A stretch of 64,000 nucleotides of DNA from Variovorax fucosicus (GTDB taxonomy: Bacteria; Pseudomonadota; Gammaproteobacteria; Burkholderiales; Burkholderiaceae_C): the NCBI RefSeq assembly GCF_030316825.1, contig NZ_JASZYU010000001.1:992001-1056000 (forward strand). The letters are read 5' to 3'. A model generated the notes under the pieces. That model made no database searches. It was not told where the DNA came from and saw nothing but the letters and a program-made list of their open reading frames with translations. Of the stretch, positions 36,802-44,522 are shown one piece after another. Position numbers and translations under genes: made by a program. Each line of letters begins with the position of its first letter. The stretch's first letter is position 1.

Positions 36802-36840
36802 AAATGCAGCTACCGCAATAACGTACATTGCATTTCGCAA
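36802..36840. promoter_or_regulatory. Dyads upstream of the KPR-operon LysR gene
   Basis: A perfect seven-base dyad AAATGCA (36802-36808) and TGCATTT (36829-36835), plus a smaller TTGC-ATTTC-GCAA (36828-36840) ending on the LysR start codon. The spacing suits a LysR tetramer site controlling both divergent transcripts. Function is inferred. Confidence 0.4.
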
Positions 36841-37805
36841 TGAATGAAACGACCGACACCCCCGACGCCGGGCTGCTCGACATCAAGCTGCTGCGCCTGT
36901 TCGAGCTGCTCTACAGCACGCACAGCGTGACGCGCGCCGCCGAACAGCTCGGGCAAAGCCAACCCACCGTGAGCATCTGGCTGGCACGGCTGCGCCGGCA
37001 ATTGAACGACCCGCTGTTCGTGCGCACGCCCAGCGGCATGCAGCCAACGCCGCGCGCCGAGATGCTGATCGGCATCGTGCGCGAAGCGTTGCGCTCGCTG
37101 CGCCAGTTGGCCATCGCGCAGGCCGTGTTCGACCCTGCGACCGCCAGCCGCCGCTTTCGCATCTGCATGACGGACGCCAGCCATGTGACGCTGCTGCCGC
37201 AGCTGCTGGCCCATGTGCGCGCGTCGGCACCCAAGGTGCGGCTGGTGGCAGCGCGCATCGATGGCGAGACGGCCCAGGCCCTGCAGTCCGGCGAGGCCGA
37301 TCTGGCAATCGGCCTGGTGCCCTGGCTGGAGTCAGGCTTCTACCAGCAGGTGCTGTTTCCGCAGGACTGGGTCTGTCTGGTCAATGCGCGGCACCCGCGC
37401 ATCGGTGCCAAGGCCTTGGGCCTGCGCGACTACAAGGCCGAGGCGCATGTCGGCATCGCCGGTGGCACCGGCGGGCAACTGCTGGAGGCGGCGCTGGCCA
37501 GGCACCGCATCGAACGGCGGGTGCAACTGGAACTTCCGGGCTTTCTGGGTTTGGCGGCGATCGTGGAGACCACGGATCTGATCGCCACGTTGCCCCGCCA
37601 CATTGGCGAAACGCTGGCCAGAACCGGCGGCCTGACCGTGTTCCCCTGCCCGCTTCCGGTGCCGCCCTTCACGGTCAAGCAACATTGGCACGCGCGGTAT
37701 CACGAGGATCCAGCCAACCGTTGGCTGCGCGAGCTGTGCGCCCGGCTGTTTGCGGCGCGCGGCCAGCACGCACCCAAACCCGTCAGAAGGATGGCCAGCC
37801 GCTAG
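36840..37805 (+). CDS. LysR-family transcriptional regulator
   Basis: LysR regulator of 321 aa with the ATG at 36840 (MNETTD); an ATG at 36828 would add MHFA but lies inside the dyad. The helix-turn-helix is LRLFELLYSTHSVTRAAEQL then QSQPTVSIWLARLRRQLNDP, resembling the NodD/NahR-like branch. It is divergent from the CoA-transferase operon and is probably its activator. Its stop overlaps the stop of the convergent kinase gene (CTAG, 37802-37805). Confidence 0.87.
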   Translation: MNETTDTPDAGLLDIKLLRLFELLYSTHSVTRAAEQLGQSQPTVSIWLARLRRQLNDPLFVRTPSGMQPTPRAEMLIGIVREALRSLRQLAIAQAVFDPATASRRFRICMTDASHVTLLPQLLAHVRASAPKVRLVAARIDGETAQALQSGEADLAIGLVPWLESGFYQQVLFPQDWVCLVNARHPRIGAKALGLRDYKAEAHVGIAGGTGGQLLEAALARHRIERRVQLELPGFLGLAAIVETTDLIATLPRHIGETLARTGGLTVFPCPLPVPPFTVKQHWHARYHEDPANRWLRELCARLFAARGQHAPKPVRRMASR

Positions 37806-38746
37806 TCCAGCAGCGCCAGCGCCGCGTAGTCGCCCACCTTGTCACCCAGCCCCGCGGGCACCAGCGTGACGCCCGCCGTCAATGAGGGCAGCCTGCCATC
37901 GATCTGCGCCTGCAGCCGCGGCAGCAGGAATTCGCGGTTGTTCCAGAACACGCTGCCTCCCAGGCTGATGCGCTCCAGATCGAGCGTGGCGACCAGGTTG
38001 TAGAGCATGCGGCCCATGCTGCGGCAGAGCGCGTCGACTCGCGCCAGCGCCGCCGCATCGCCGGCCGCCGCCGCAGCGAACAGCGCTTCGGCCGGCTGCC
38101 CGAAGCGGCGTGCAATCGCGTTGCCCGCGGTCAGTCCCTCGACGTCGCCCACGTTGCCGCAGCCGCACAGCGCATTGCTGTCGTCGTCGACCACGAAGGT
38201 GTGGCCGGCGTGGCCGGCGTTGCCGTTCTTGCCGTGCAGCACGCGCCCGTCGACGCACAGGCCGACGCCGATGCCGGTGCTCCAGGTGACGTAGGCGCAA
38301 TGGCCGACGCCCTGGAGCGCCCCCCAGCGGCGCTCGGCCTCGAGCGCACCGACGGCATCGTTCTCGACGCGCACCTCGTCGAAGCGGACGGCCAGCGGTG
38401 CCTCGACGGGCGCGGTCATCCAGTCGTTGGGCAGGCCGCGCGCTGGGCCGGCGATGCCGCCGCAGATGTTGGGCGTGGCGAGTTCGATCGCACCGGCGCT
38501 CAGCACGAACGGCCCGGCCGACGACACGCCGACGCGCCGCACCGCCTCAGGCGCGATCTTCTGCTCGGCACAGACCTCGTCGACCATGCGCAGGATCTGC
38601 CGCGCGACCGCGAAGTTGTCGCCGGTCTTGGCGGTCGGTTCGCTGCGGCGGCCCAGCAAGGGCCGGGCGCTGCCATCCAGCGACTGGCCGTCGGCCGCCA
38701 GGCTCACGGCCAGCTTGGTACCGCCGATGTCGACGCAGGCTCTCAT
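37802..38746 (-). CDS. ROK-family sugar kinase
   Basis: Protein of 314 aa with the ASKHA phosphate motif CVDIGGTKLAVSLA and the catalytic Asp in VENDAVGALEAERRWG. It lacks a DNA-binding domain, so it is a kinase rather than a NagC-type repressor. The structural zinc motif is altered: CGCGNVGDVE has Asp where ROK proteins usually have the third Cys (CxCGxxGCxE). Glucose, fructose or N-acetylmannosamine/glucosamine are possible substrates. It is followed by a convergent LysR gene and preceded after 22 bp by the DUF2905 gene. Confidence 0.82.
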   Translation of the reverse strand: MRACVDIGGTKLAVSLAADGQSLDGSARPLLGRRSEPTAKTGDNFAVARQILRMVDEVCAEQKIAPEAVRRVGVSSAGPFVLSAGAIELATPNICGGIAGPARGLPNDWMTAPVEAPLAVRFDEVRVENDAVGALEAERRWGALQGVGHCAYVTWSTGIGVGLCVDGRVLHGKNGNAGHAGHTFVVDDDSNALCGCGNVGDVEGLTAGNAIARRFGQPAEALFAAAAAGDAAALARVDALCRSMGRMLYNLVATLDLERISLGGSVFWNNREFLLPRLQAQIDGRLPSLTAGVTLVPAGLGDKVGDYAALALLD

Positions 38747-38768
38747 TTCTTGTCTGTCCTTGTGGTTG

Positions 38769-38963
38769 TCAGATCCATCGCGCGATCAACGCCGCGATCA
38801 TGCTGAGCACCAGCGTGCTCGCGATCGGAAGTTGCCAGTTGCGCCCGAAGGCGCGGAATTCGAAGTCGCCGGGCAGGCGCCCGAAGCCATAGCGGCGCAG
38901 GAACTCGGTGAGCCCGCTCATGAGTACCAGCGCGAGCACGACGACGATGAGCCAGCGGATCAT
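38769..38963 (-). CDS. DUF2905 small membrane protein
   Basis: Protein of 64 aa with two hydrophobic helices, IRWLIVVVLALVLMSGLTEF and a C-terminal LPIASTLVLSMIAALIARWI, separated by GFGRLPGDFEFRAFGRNWQL. The GRLPGDF core identifies DUF2905, a family of small inner-membrane proteins of unknown role. It overlaps the upstream phosphatase gene by four bases (ATGA), so it is co-translated with it. Confidence 0.85.
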   Translation of the reverse strand: MIRWLIVVVLALVLMSGLTEFLRRYGFGRLPGDFEFRAFGRNWQLPIASTLVLSMIAALIARWI

Positions 38964-39739
38964 TCACGCAGCAGTTCGAGCGCGGCGCGGTGCAGCGCGG
39001 GGGTGGCGGCAGCGATGACACGGCCGTCGGAATTCAGGCCCAGCGGCTGGCCCTGCCAGTCGGTGATGACGCCGCCCGCCGCTTCGATCAACCCCGTCGG
39101 GCCGAGGTAGTCATAGGGTTGCAGGCCGGCCTCGACCACCAGGTCGATGGTGCCGCCCGCAAGCTGGGCATAGCCGTAGCAATCGCCGCCGAAGCGGCGC
39201 ATTGCACAGCGGCGACTCAGCCGGTCGAAGGCATGCCAGTCGGCCGGCGCAAAGATGTCGGGCGAGGTGGTGACGATGCGGGCCTGGGCCACTTCTGCGC
39301 AGGCGCTCACGCGCACGGCTTCGCCGTTGCGGTGCGCGCCGATTCCGGCCTGGCCGACCCAGCGCTCGCCGAGCACCGGCATGTCGACGATGCCGAGCGT
39401 GACGCGCCCGCCCTCGAGCAGACCGATCAGCGTGCCCCAGAGCGGCGAGCCTGTGATGAAGCTGCGGGTGCCGTCGATCGGGTCGAGCACCCAGATGCGC
39501 GCGGCATCGAGTCGCACGAGCCCGTGCTCCTCGCCGTAGATGCCATCGGCCGGGCACTGCGCGCCGAGGATGTCGCGCATGGCCGTTTCGGCCGCGCGGT
39601 CGGCCAGCGTGACCGGGCTTTCGTCGGCCTTGGTGATGATGTCGAGCGGCGTTCGAAACCAGCGCATCGACTCGGCCGCCGCGGCATCGGCCAGGGCCCG
39701 CGCGATGCGCAGCGATTCTTCGGGGCGTGTGGAACTCAT
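38960..39739 (-). CDS. hisN: Inositol-monophosphatase-family phosphatase, HisN-type histidinol-phosphatase
   Basis: Metal-dependent phosphatase of 259 aa. Motif DPIDGTRSFITGSPLWGTLIGL carries the metal ligands, with GEEHG upstream and the second metal region LGPTGLIEAAGGVITDWQG (the usual WDxA is changed to LGPT). The short insert and FGGDCYGYAQLAGG match the HisN histidinol-phosphate phosphatase branch, the last phosphatase of histidine synthesis in many bacteria. No other his genes are nearby, so another small phospho-substrate remains possible. ATG at 39739 is used; one at 39748 would add three residues. Confidence 0.8.
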   Translation of the reverse strand: MSSTRPEESLRIARALADAAAAESMRWFRTPLDIITKADESPVTLADRAAETAMRDILGAQCPADGIYGEEHGLVRLDAARIWVLDPIDGTRSFITGSPLWGTLIGLLEGGRVTLGIVDMPVLGERWVGQAGIGAHRNGEAVRVSACAEVAQARIVTTSPDIFAPADWHAFDRLSRRCAMRRFGGDCYGYAQLAGGTIDLVVEAGLQPYDYLGPTGLIEAAGGVITDWQGQPLGLNSDGRVIAAATPALHRAALELLRE

Positions 39740-39874
39740 GGCAGGCAAAAGCGGAACAAGATGGCATTAGAACCGAGCCGGCTTGCCGCCGGATTGACAG
39801 CCGGCGTGGCGCCCGCCTAGCATCCGGCCCGAATACGCCCAGCGCCGACCCCCGGCCCGCGGCACGGAGCTGGC

Positions 39875-40270
39875 ATGGTGTTGGGTGGATCGATGTTTCT
39901 CGCGTTCTTTCGCAACGCCTGTTGCACCTTTCTTCTGCTGGCGGGCACTGCCGGACTGGCCGGCGCCACGCCGTCGGCGAGCGAAGACAAGATCATCGAG
40001 AGCCTGATCCAGCGGGTAGCGGCCAGGGCCAACATGGTCTTCCTGCGCAATGGCAACGAATACAGCGCGGCCGACGCGGCCAGGCACATGCGCGAGAAGT
40101 ACGAGTACTTCAAGCAGGAGATCGTCACCGCGGAAGACTTCATCCTGCGCTGCGGCACCCGGTCGGAGATGACCAAGGTCACCTACAAGGTCAGGATGGC
40201 GGGCGGCAACGCGGTGCGCGAATCGAGCGACTTCCTGTACGAAGAGCTGCGCGCCCTGCGCCAGCGCTGA
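39875..40270 (+). CDS. DUF5329-type secreted protein
   Basis: Protein of 131 aa from ATG 39875, or 125 aa from ATG 39893 (MFLAFF), which gives a more usual signal peptide ending near GLAGATP. The mature part has NMVFLRNGNEYSAADAARHMREKYEYFKQEIVTAEDFILRCGTRS, which matches DUF5329: a short periplasmic helical domain with the FxRNG...Y/HxxxK pattern. Function unknown. It is isolated, with 135 non-coding bases before it that hold nothing I can identify. Confidence 0.75.
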   Translation: MVLGGSMFLAFFRNACCTFLLLAGTAGLAGATPSASEDKIIESLIQRVAARANMVFLRNGNEYSAADAARHMREKYEYFKQEIVTAEDFILRCGTRSEMTKVTYKVRMAGGNAVRESSDFLYEELRALRQR

Positions 40271-40292
40271 CGCGCACTCCCGGCGCCGGTGC

Positions 40293-41390
40293 TCAGAGCG
40301 TGTGGCTGCGGTCGCCTTCGGCGAAGCCCAGTGGTTCCCAGGGCGCGCCGATGCCGAAGCCGATCACCTTGAACAGTTCGCCCATCTCGTGTTCATGGAT
40401 CAAGCGGGCCGCCAGCGCCCGCTGCGCCTGCGTGGCGTGCTCCATTTTTGACGTCAGACCGCAGTTGATGAGGAACCGGGCCTGGCTGCAGTAGCCCAGC
40501 ACTTCCAGCCCCGCGTTCTGGCCCGCCAGCGCCACGCCGGTGAAGTTGACGTGCGCCGTGATGTCCTTGGCGCCGACGTCCACCAGCGGGTCGCCGTCGG
40601 CCAGGTGCGCCTTGTGGCACATCACGGTGCCCATGTGGCGCTGCGGGTGGTAGTACTCTGCCTCGGGGAAGCCGTAGTCGAGAAAGAACGCCGCACCGCG
40701 GGTGAGCCGGTCGGCCAGCGTGGCGATGAAGGCCTCGGCCTGGGGATGGATCTCGGTCAGGTAGTCCTGCGGGCCCTCGGGCTCGACCGGCGGACGCAGG
40801 TCGGTCGGACGGTCTTGCCAGGCCCAGCCCGCTTCGTGCGCCACCACGCCGCGCTCCAACCAGCGGCCGCCCACGCGCACCAGCAGCTGCACCGGCATCG
40901 CGTCGAGCACCTCGTTGCCGATCACGATGCCCTGCATGGTGTCGGGCAAGGCGCTGAGCCATTCGACCTTGTCGCCGAAACGCGCCAGGGTCACGCGCTG
41001 ACGGGCACGCAGGCTGCCCGAAAGATCCACGATGCGGTAGTGCTTCACGCGCTTGCCCAGTGCATCGAGCACTTGCGCGGCCAGCGCGCCGGAGCCGGCG
41101 CCGAACTCCCACACCGTGTCGGTGCCGGTTTTTTCCAGTGCCTCGGCCAGTTGCACCGCAAGGGCCTGGCCGAACAGCGGCGTCATCTCGGGCGCGGTGA
41201 CGAAGTCGCTGCCGGACGCCGGCATCTGTCCGAACTTGCGGCTGTCGTTGGCGTAGTAGCCGAGGCCGGGCGCGTACAAGGCCAGCGCCATGAAGCGGTC
41301 AAAGGGCAACCAGCCGCCCGAGCGAGCGAGCGTGGCGTCGATAATCCGGGTCAGCGGATGGGCGCGCTCGGCGCCTGGCTCCAATTTCAT
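40293..41390 (-). CDS. MidA/NDUFAF7-family SAM-dependent protein arginine methyltransferase
   Basis: Protein of 365 aa. The SAM-binding motif is VWEFGAGSGALAAQVLDAL; other conserved blocks are the N-terminal LPFDRFMALALYAPGLGYYAN, SDFVTAPEMTPLFGQALAV and FLDYGFPEAEYYHPQR. Mitochondrial NDUFAF7 methylates an arginine of a complex I subunit; bacterial members are assumed to be similar. It reads divergently from the folate-related gene pair, with 20 bases between, a pairing frequent in betaproteobacteria. Confidence 0.9.
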   Translation of the reverse strand: MKLEPGAERAHPLTRIIDATLARSGGWLPFDRFMALALYAPGLGYYANDSRKFGQMPASGSDFVTAPEMTPLFGQALAVQLAEALEKTGTDTVWEFGAGSGALAAQVLDALGKRVKHYRIVDLSGSLRARQRVTLARFGDKVEWLSALPDTMQGIVIGNEVLDAMPVQLLVRVGGRWLERGVVAHEAGWAWQDRPTDLRPPVEPEGPQDYLTEIHPQAEAFIATLADRLTRGAAFFLDYGFPEAEYYHPQRHMGTVMCHKAHLADGDPLVDVGAKDITAHVNFTGVALAGQNAGLEVLGYCSQARFLINCGLTSKMEHATQAQRALAARLIHEHEMGELFKVIGFGIGAPWEPLGFAEGDRSHTL

Positions 41391-41410
41391 AGAAGCGGAA
41401 ATCTATCAGC

Positions 41411-42196
41411 ATGGCAACGACGACCCCCGGCGTGCTCGTGACCGGTGGCGGACAACGGCTCGGCGCCGCGGTCTGCGAGGCCTTCGCGCGCGCGGGCTGG
41501 CGGGTCTGGTGCCAGTACCGGGCCTCGCGCGTGGCGGCCGAAGCGCTTTGCGCGCGGCTGCGCGACGAAGGGCATGCGGCCGCGGCCATCGAGGCCGACA
41601 TCGCCAGCGAAGCGGGCCGGCAAGCGCTGGTCGCACGGGTCACGGCGGACGCACCGCTGCACTGCGTCGTCAACAACGCCTCGGCGTTCGAGCCCGACAC
41701 CGGGCTCGACTTCGAAGCCGAGGCCGCGCTGAAGCAACTCGGCGTGAACCTGATCGCGCCGCTCTCGTTCGCGCGCCTGCTGGCGAAGCAGCCGGCCGAT
41801 GGCGCAGACCGTTGTGCCATCCACATCCTCGACCAGAAGGTGTTCAACCTGAACCCCGACTATTTCTCGTACACCGTCTCGAAGCTCGCTCTCGAGCGCT
41901 CGGTGGCGCTGCAGGCCCAGGCGCTGGCGCCGGCCGTGCGCGTGTGCGGCGTGGCGCCGGGCATCCTGTTCAAGAGCGGGCCGCAGAACGAGGCCAACTT
42001 TGCCCGGGCCGCGCGCGCCAACCTGCTGCGCCGGCCGATCGATCCCGCCGATGTGGCGAAAAGCTGCGTCTTCCTGGCCGGCACGCCGAGCGTGACAGGC
42101 ACCACGTTGAGCGTCGACAACGGCCAGCACCTGGTGCCGCTGGAACGCGACATCATGTTCGTCGTCGACGACCTGCTGAAAGCAAGCACTCCATGA
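41411..42196 (+). CDS. SDR-family pteridine reductase-like (FolM-type dihydromonapterin reductase)
   Basis: Short-chain dehydrogenase of 261 aa with TGGGQRLG as the cofactor motif, in which Arg after GG is typical of NADPH-using pteridine reductases. NNASAFEPD, the catalytic Y in YFSYTVSKLALE and VAPGILFKSGP are further landmarks. The next gene, overlapping by four bases (ATGA), is a dihydroneopterin aldolase, which supports a role in pterin or folate metabolism. Direct assay would be needed to separate FolM from other SDR activities. Confidence 0.8.
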   Translation: MATTTPGVLVTGGGQRLGAAVCEAFARAGWRVWCQYRASRVAAEALCARLRDEGHAAAAIEADIASEAGRQALVARVTADAPLHCVVNNASAFEPDTGLDFEAEAALKQLGVNLIAPLSFARLLAKQPADGADRCAIHILDQKVFNLNPDYFSYTVSKLALERSVALQAQALAPAVRVCGVAPGILFKSGPQNEANFARAARANLLRRPIDPADVAKSCVFLAGTPSVTGTTLSVDNGQHLVPLERDIMFVVDDLLKASTP

Positions 42197-42582
42197 CTTT
42201 TGCCGCCCTCGACCCCTTGTTGCTCTCCTGCCGGCGCGTGTTCCTGCGCGACTACGAGGTGTGGATCAACATCGGCGTGCACGAGTTCGAGAAGCGCGCC
42301 GAACAGCGCGTGATCATCAACGTCGACCTCTACGTGCCCTTGGCCGTTTCGACCCCCCGGGCCGACGAGCTCGACGAAGTGGTCGACTACGACTTCATCC
42401 GCCGAACCGTCGCCGCACGCCTGAGCAAGGGGCACATCCATCTGCAGGAAACGCTGTGCGACGACATCCTGACGCAGGTGCTGGCGCACCCGAAGGTGCA
42501 GGCCGCACGCGTGTCGACGGCCAAGCCCGATGTGTATCCCGACTGCCATTCCGTCGGCGTCGAAGTTTTCCGGAGCAAATGA
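42193..42582 (+). CDS. folB: Dihydroneopterin aldolase/epimerase
   Basis: FolB/FolX-fold protein of 129 aa, which cleaves or epimerises dihydroneopterin on the way to folate or monapterin. It has [31 protein letters not shown] with the early catalytic region, VDYDFIRR and the C-terminal [17 protein letters not shown]. The FolB and FolX branches cannot be separated by eye; the preceding pteridine-reductase gene fits either. It overlaps that gene and is one base before the ttcA start. Confidence 0.85.
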   Translation: MTFAALDPLLLSCRRVFLRDYEVWINIGVHEFEKRAEQRVIINVDLYVPLAVSTPRADELDEVVDYDFIRRTVAARLSKGHIHLQETLCDDILTQVLAHPKVQAARVSTAKPDVYPDCHSVGVEVFRSK

Positions 42583-42583
42583 A

Positions 42584-43513
42584 ATGAGCGCCATCTGGAT
42601 CGACGAGGCCGCGCCCGCGGCTTCTTTCAAGATCGAACGCGAAACGCACAAGCTCGAAAAGCGCCTGTGCCGCGAAGTCGGCCGCGCGATCGTCGACTAC
42701 AACATGATCGAGGAAGGCGACAAGGTCATGGTGTGCGTGTCGGGCGGCAAGGACAGCTACGCAATGCTGGACATCCTGCTCAAGCTCAAGGCGCGCGCGC
42801 CGATCCATTTCGACCTGATCGCCGTCAACCTCGACCAGAAGCAGCCGGGCTTTCCCGAAGAGGTGCTGCCCAAGTACCTGAGCGAGCTGGGTGTGGCCTT
42901 CCACATCGAGAACCAGGACACCTACAGCATCGTCAAGCGCGTGATTCCCGAGGGCAAGACCACCTGCGGCCTGTGCAGCCGGCTGCGGCGCGGCATCCTG
43001 TACCGCGTGGCCGACGAGCTGGGCGCCACCAAGGTCGCGCTGGGACACCACCGCGACGACATGCTGCAGACCTTCTTCCTCAACATGTTCTTTGCCGGCA
43101 AGCTCAAGAGCATGCCGCCCAAGCTGGTGAGCGACGACGGCCGCCACATCGTGATCCGTCCGCTCGCCTACGTGGCCGAGAAAGACCTGGTGCGCTGGGC
43201 GCAGCACCGCGCATTCCCGATCATTCCCTGCACGCTGTGCGGCAGCCAGGAGAACCTGCAGCGCAAGCAGGTGGCCGAAATGCTGCGCGAATGGGAGAAA
43301 AAGCACCCGGGCCGCGTCGAGAACATGTTCACCGCGCTGCAGAACGTGGTGCCCTCGCACCTGCTCGACGGAACGCGACACGACTTCAAGGGGCTCAAGG
43401 CCACCGGCGTGGCCGATGACGAGGGCGACAAGGCTTTCGATGCGCCCGAATTTCCTGCCACGGGCATCGGCGCCGTCGGTGGCCTGGCCCCGCTGCGCGT
43501 GGTTCAACTCTGA
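42584..43513 (+). CDS. ttcA: tRNA 2-thiocytidine(32) biosynthesis protein
   Basis: PP-loop ATPase of 309 aa that thiolates C32 of certain tRNAs using a 4Fe-4S cluster. The PP-loop is [14 protein letters not shown]; the cluster cysteines appear as [12 protein letters not shown] and later [31 protein letters not shown] is another family block. The ATG at 42584 follows the folB stop with one base between, so it is in the same operon. Length is standard. Confidence 0.95.
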   Translation: MSAIWIDEAAPAASFKIERETHKLEKRLCREVGRAIVDYNMIEEGDKVMVCVSGGKDSYAMLDILLKLKARAPIHFDLIAVNLDQKQPGFPEEVLPKYLSELGVAFHIENQDTYSIVKRVIPEGKTTCGLCSRLRRGILYRVADELGATKVALGHHRDDMLQTFFLNMFFAGKLKSMPPKLVSDDGRHIVIRPLAYVAEKDLVRWAQHRAFPIIPCTLCGSQENLQRKQVAEMLREWEKKHPGRVENMFTALQNVVPSHLLDGTRHDFKGLKATGVADDEGDKAFDAPEFPATGIGAVGGLAPLRVVQL

Positions 43514-43522
43514 CGTTGTTCG

Positions 43523-44161
43523 ATGGATGTCACCCGCCTGATCGCCATCCGCCACGGCGAGACCGCCTGGAACGTCGACACCCGGATTCAGGGCCAGCTC
43601 GACATCCCGCTCAACGCGACCGGCGAATGGCAAGCCAGCCGTCTCGGCGAAGCGCTGCGCGACGAGCCGATGGCGGCCATCTATTCGAGCGACCTGCGCC
43701 GCGCCTGGCAGACCGCCGAGGCGATCGCCGCGCCGCAGGGCCTGGCCGTGATGCCCGACGCCGGCCTGCGCGAGCGCGGCTTCGGCCACTTCGAAGGCCT
43801 GACCTTCGCCCGGATCGATGCCGAGCTGCCCGAACAGGCCCGGCTGTGGCGCACGCGCGATCCCGACTTCTCGCCGCAAGGCGGTGAATCGCTCCTGGTG
43901 TTCCGCGACCGCGTCGCACGCACGGTCGACGCGATCGCGGCGCGCCACCCGGGCGAACTGGTGGGCATCGTCGCCCACGGCGGCGTGATGGACGTGCTCT
44001 ACCGCGCCGCCACCCGGCAGGAACTGCAGGCGCCCCGCACCTGGCAGCTCGGAAACGCAGCGATTAACCGGTTGCTGTGGACGCCCGAGGGCCTCTCTTT
44101 GGTGGGCTGGAGCGACACCTCGCACCTGGCCAGCGACGCGCTCGACGAAACCAGCAGTTGA
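43523..44161 (+). CDS. Histidine phosphatase family protein (GpmB-like)
   Basis: Phosphoglycerate-mutase-fold protein of 212 aa. The catalytic motif is LIAIRHGETAWN with the phospho-acceptor His, followed by GQLDIPLN, IYSSDLRRAWQTAEAIA, ERGFGHFEG and the second His in VGIVAHGGVMDVLYR. Members are cofactor-dependent mutases, phosphatases or alpha-ribazole phosphatases; most with this text are broad phosphatases. It is the last gene before the natural-product locus and only nine bases after ttcA. Confidence 0.88.
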   Translation: MDVTRLIAIRHGETAWNVDTRIQGQLDIPLNATGEWQASRLGEALRDEPMAAIYSSDLRRAWQTAEAIAAPQGLAVMPDAGLRERGFGHFEGLTFARIDAELPEQARLWRTRDPDFSPQGGESLLVFRDRVARTVDAIAARHPGELVGIVAHGGVMDVLYRAATRQELQAPRTWQLGNAAINRLLWTPEGLSLVGWSDTSHLASDALDETSS

Positions 44162-44522
44162 CTCTGTGCAGAAGTGCTTCTTTTGTGTTACTTTTTGAAG
44201 CGCAACAGGTTCTGACTGTCAGCTTTTAGTATTCAAACCCCCGAAAGAGGGGCACAATGAATACACATCTCCTTGCTCTTTTGCGTTTGTCAATCTGGCA
44301 ATCGCAACCAAATGCATCGTTTGTAGCCCGGACCCCGCAGGACATAGGCCGTTCGGGCAGCGCTTTCGACAGGTGGTAATAGCAGGGCAAGAGGGGCAGT
44401 ATCGGCAGCAGTTTTGAGGTGAGTGCTTTGTCATTAATTTCGAGGTTCAGAAACATCGTGTTGCGTCGATCGTGCAACCGTGTGTGTTCAGCTCCCTCGA
44501 TGGCGGCCCGGAGGCCATGCCC
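44162..44522. other. AT-richer 361-bp leader upstream of the NRPS-PKS genes
   Basis: Long non-coding gap, visibly poorer in G+C than its surroundings. It contains a palindrome CTGAC-T-GTCAG (44212-44222), a small hairpin CCCC-GAAAGA-GGGG (44239-44252), and a possible 40-codon reading frame (44257-44379, ATG after AGAGGGG) with no known similarity. No lux box, sigma-54 site or terminator with a T tract was convincing. It probably holds the promoter and control sites of the biosynthetic operon; a leader peptide or small RNA is possible. Confidence 0.4.

Noticed and set aside
44290..44330. Possible sigma-54 promoter (TGGCA...GC) in the NRPS leader
   Set aside because: Spacing between the GG and GC elements does not fit the -24/-12 rule.
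44219..44434. 71-codon minus-strand frame in the NRPS leader
   Set aside because: No similarity, no ribosome site, Cys-rich random-looking translation.
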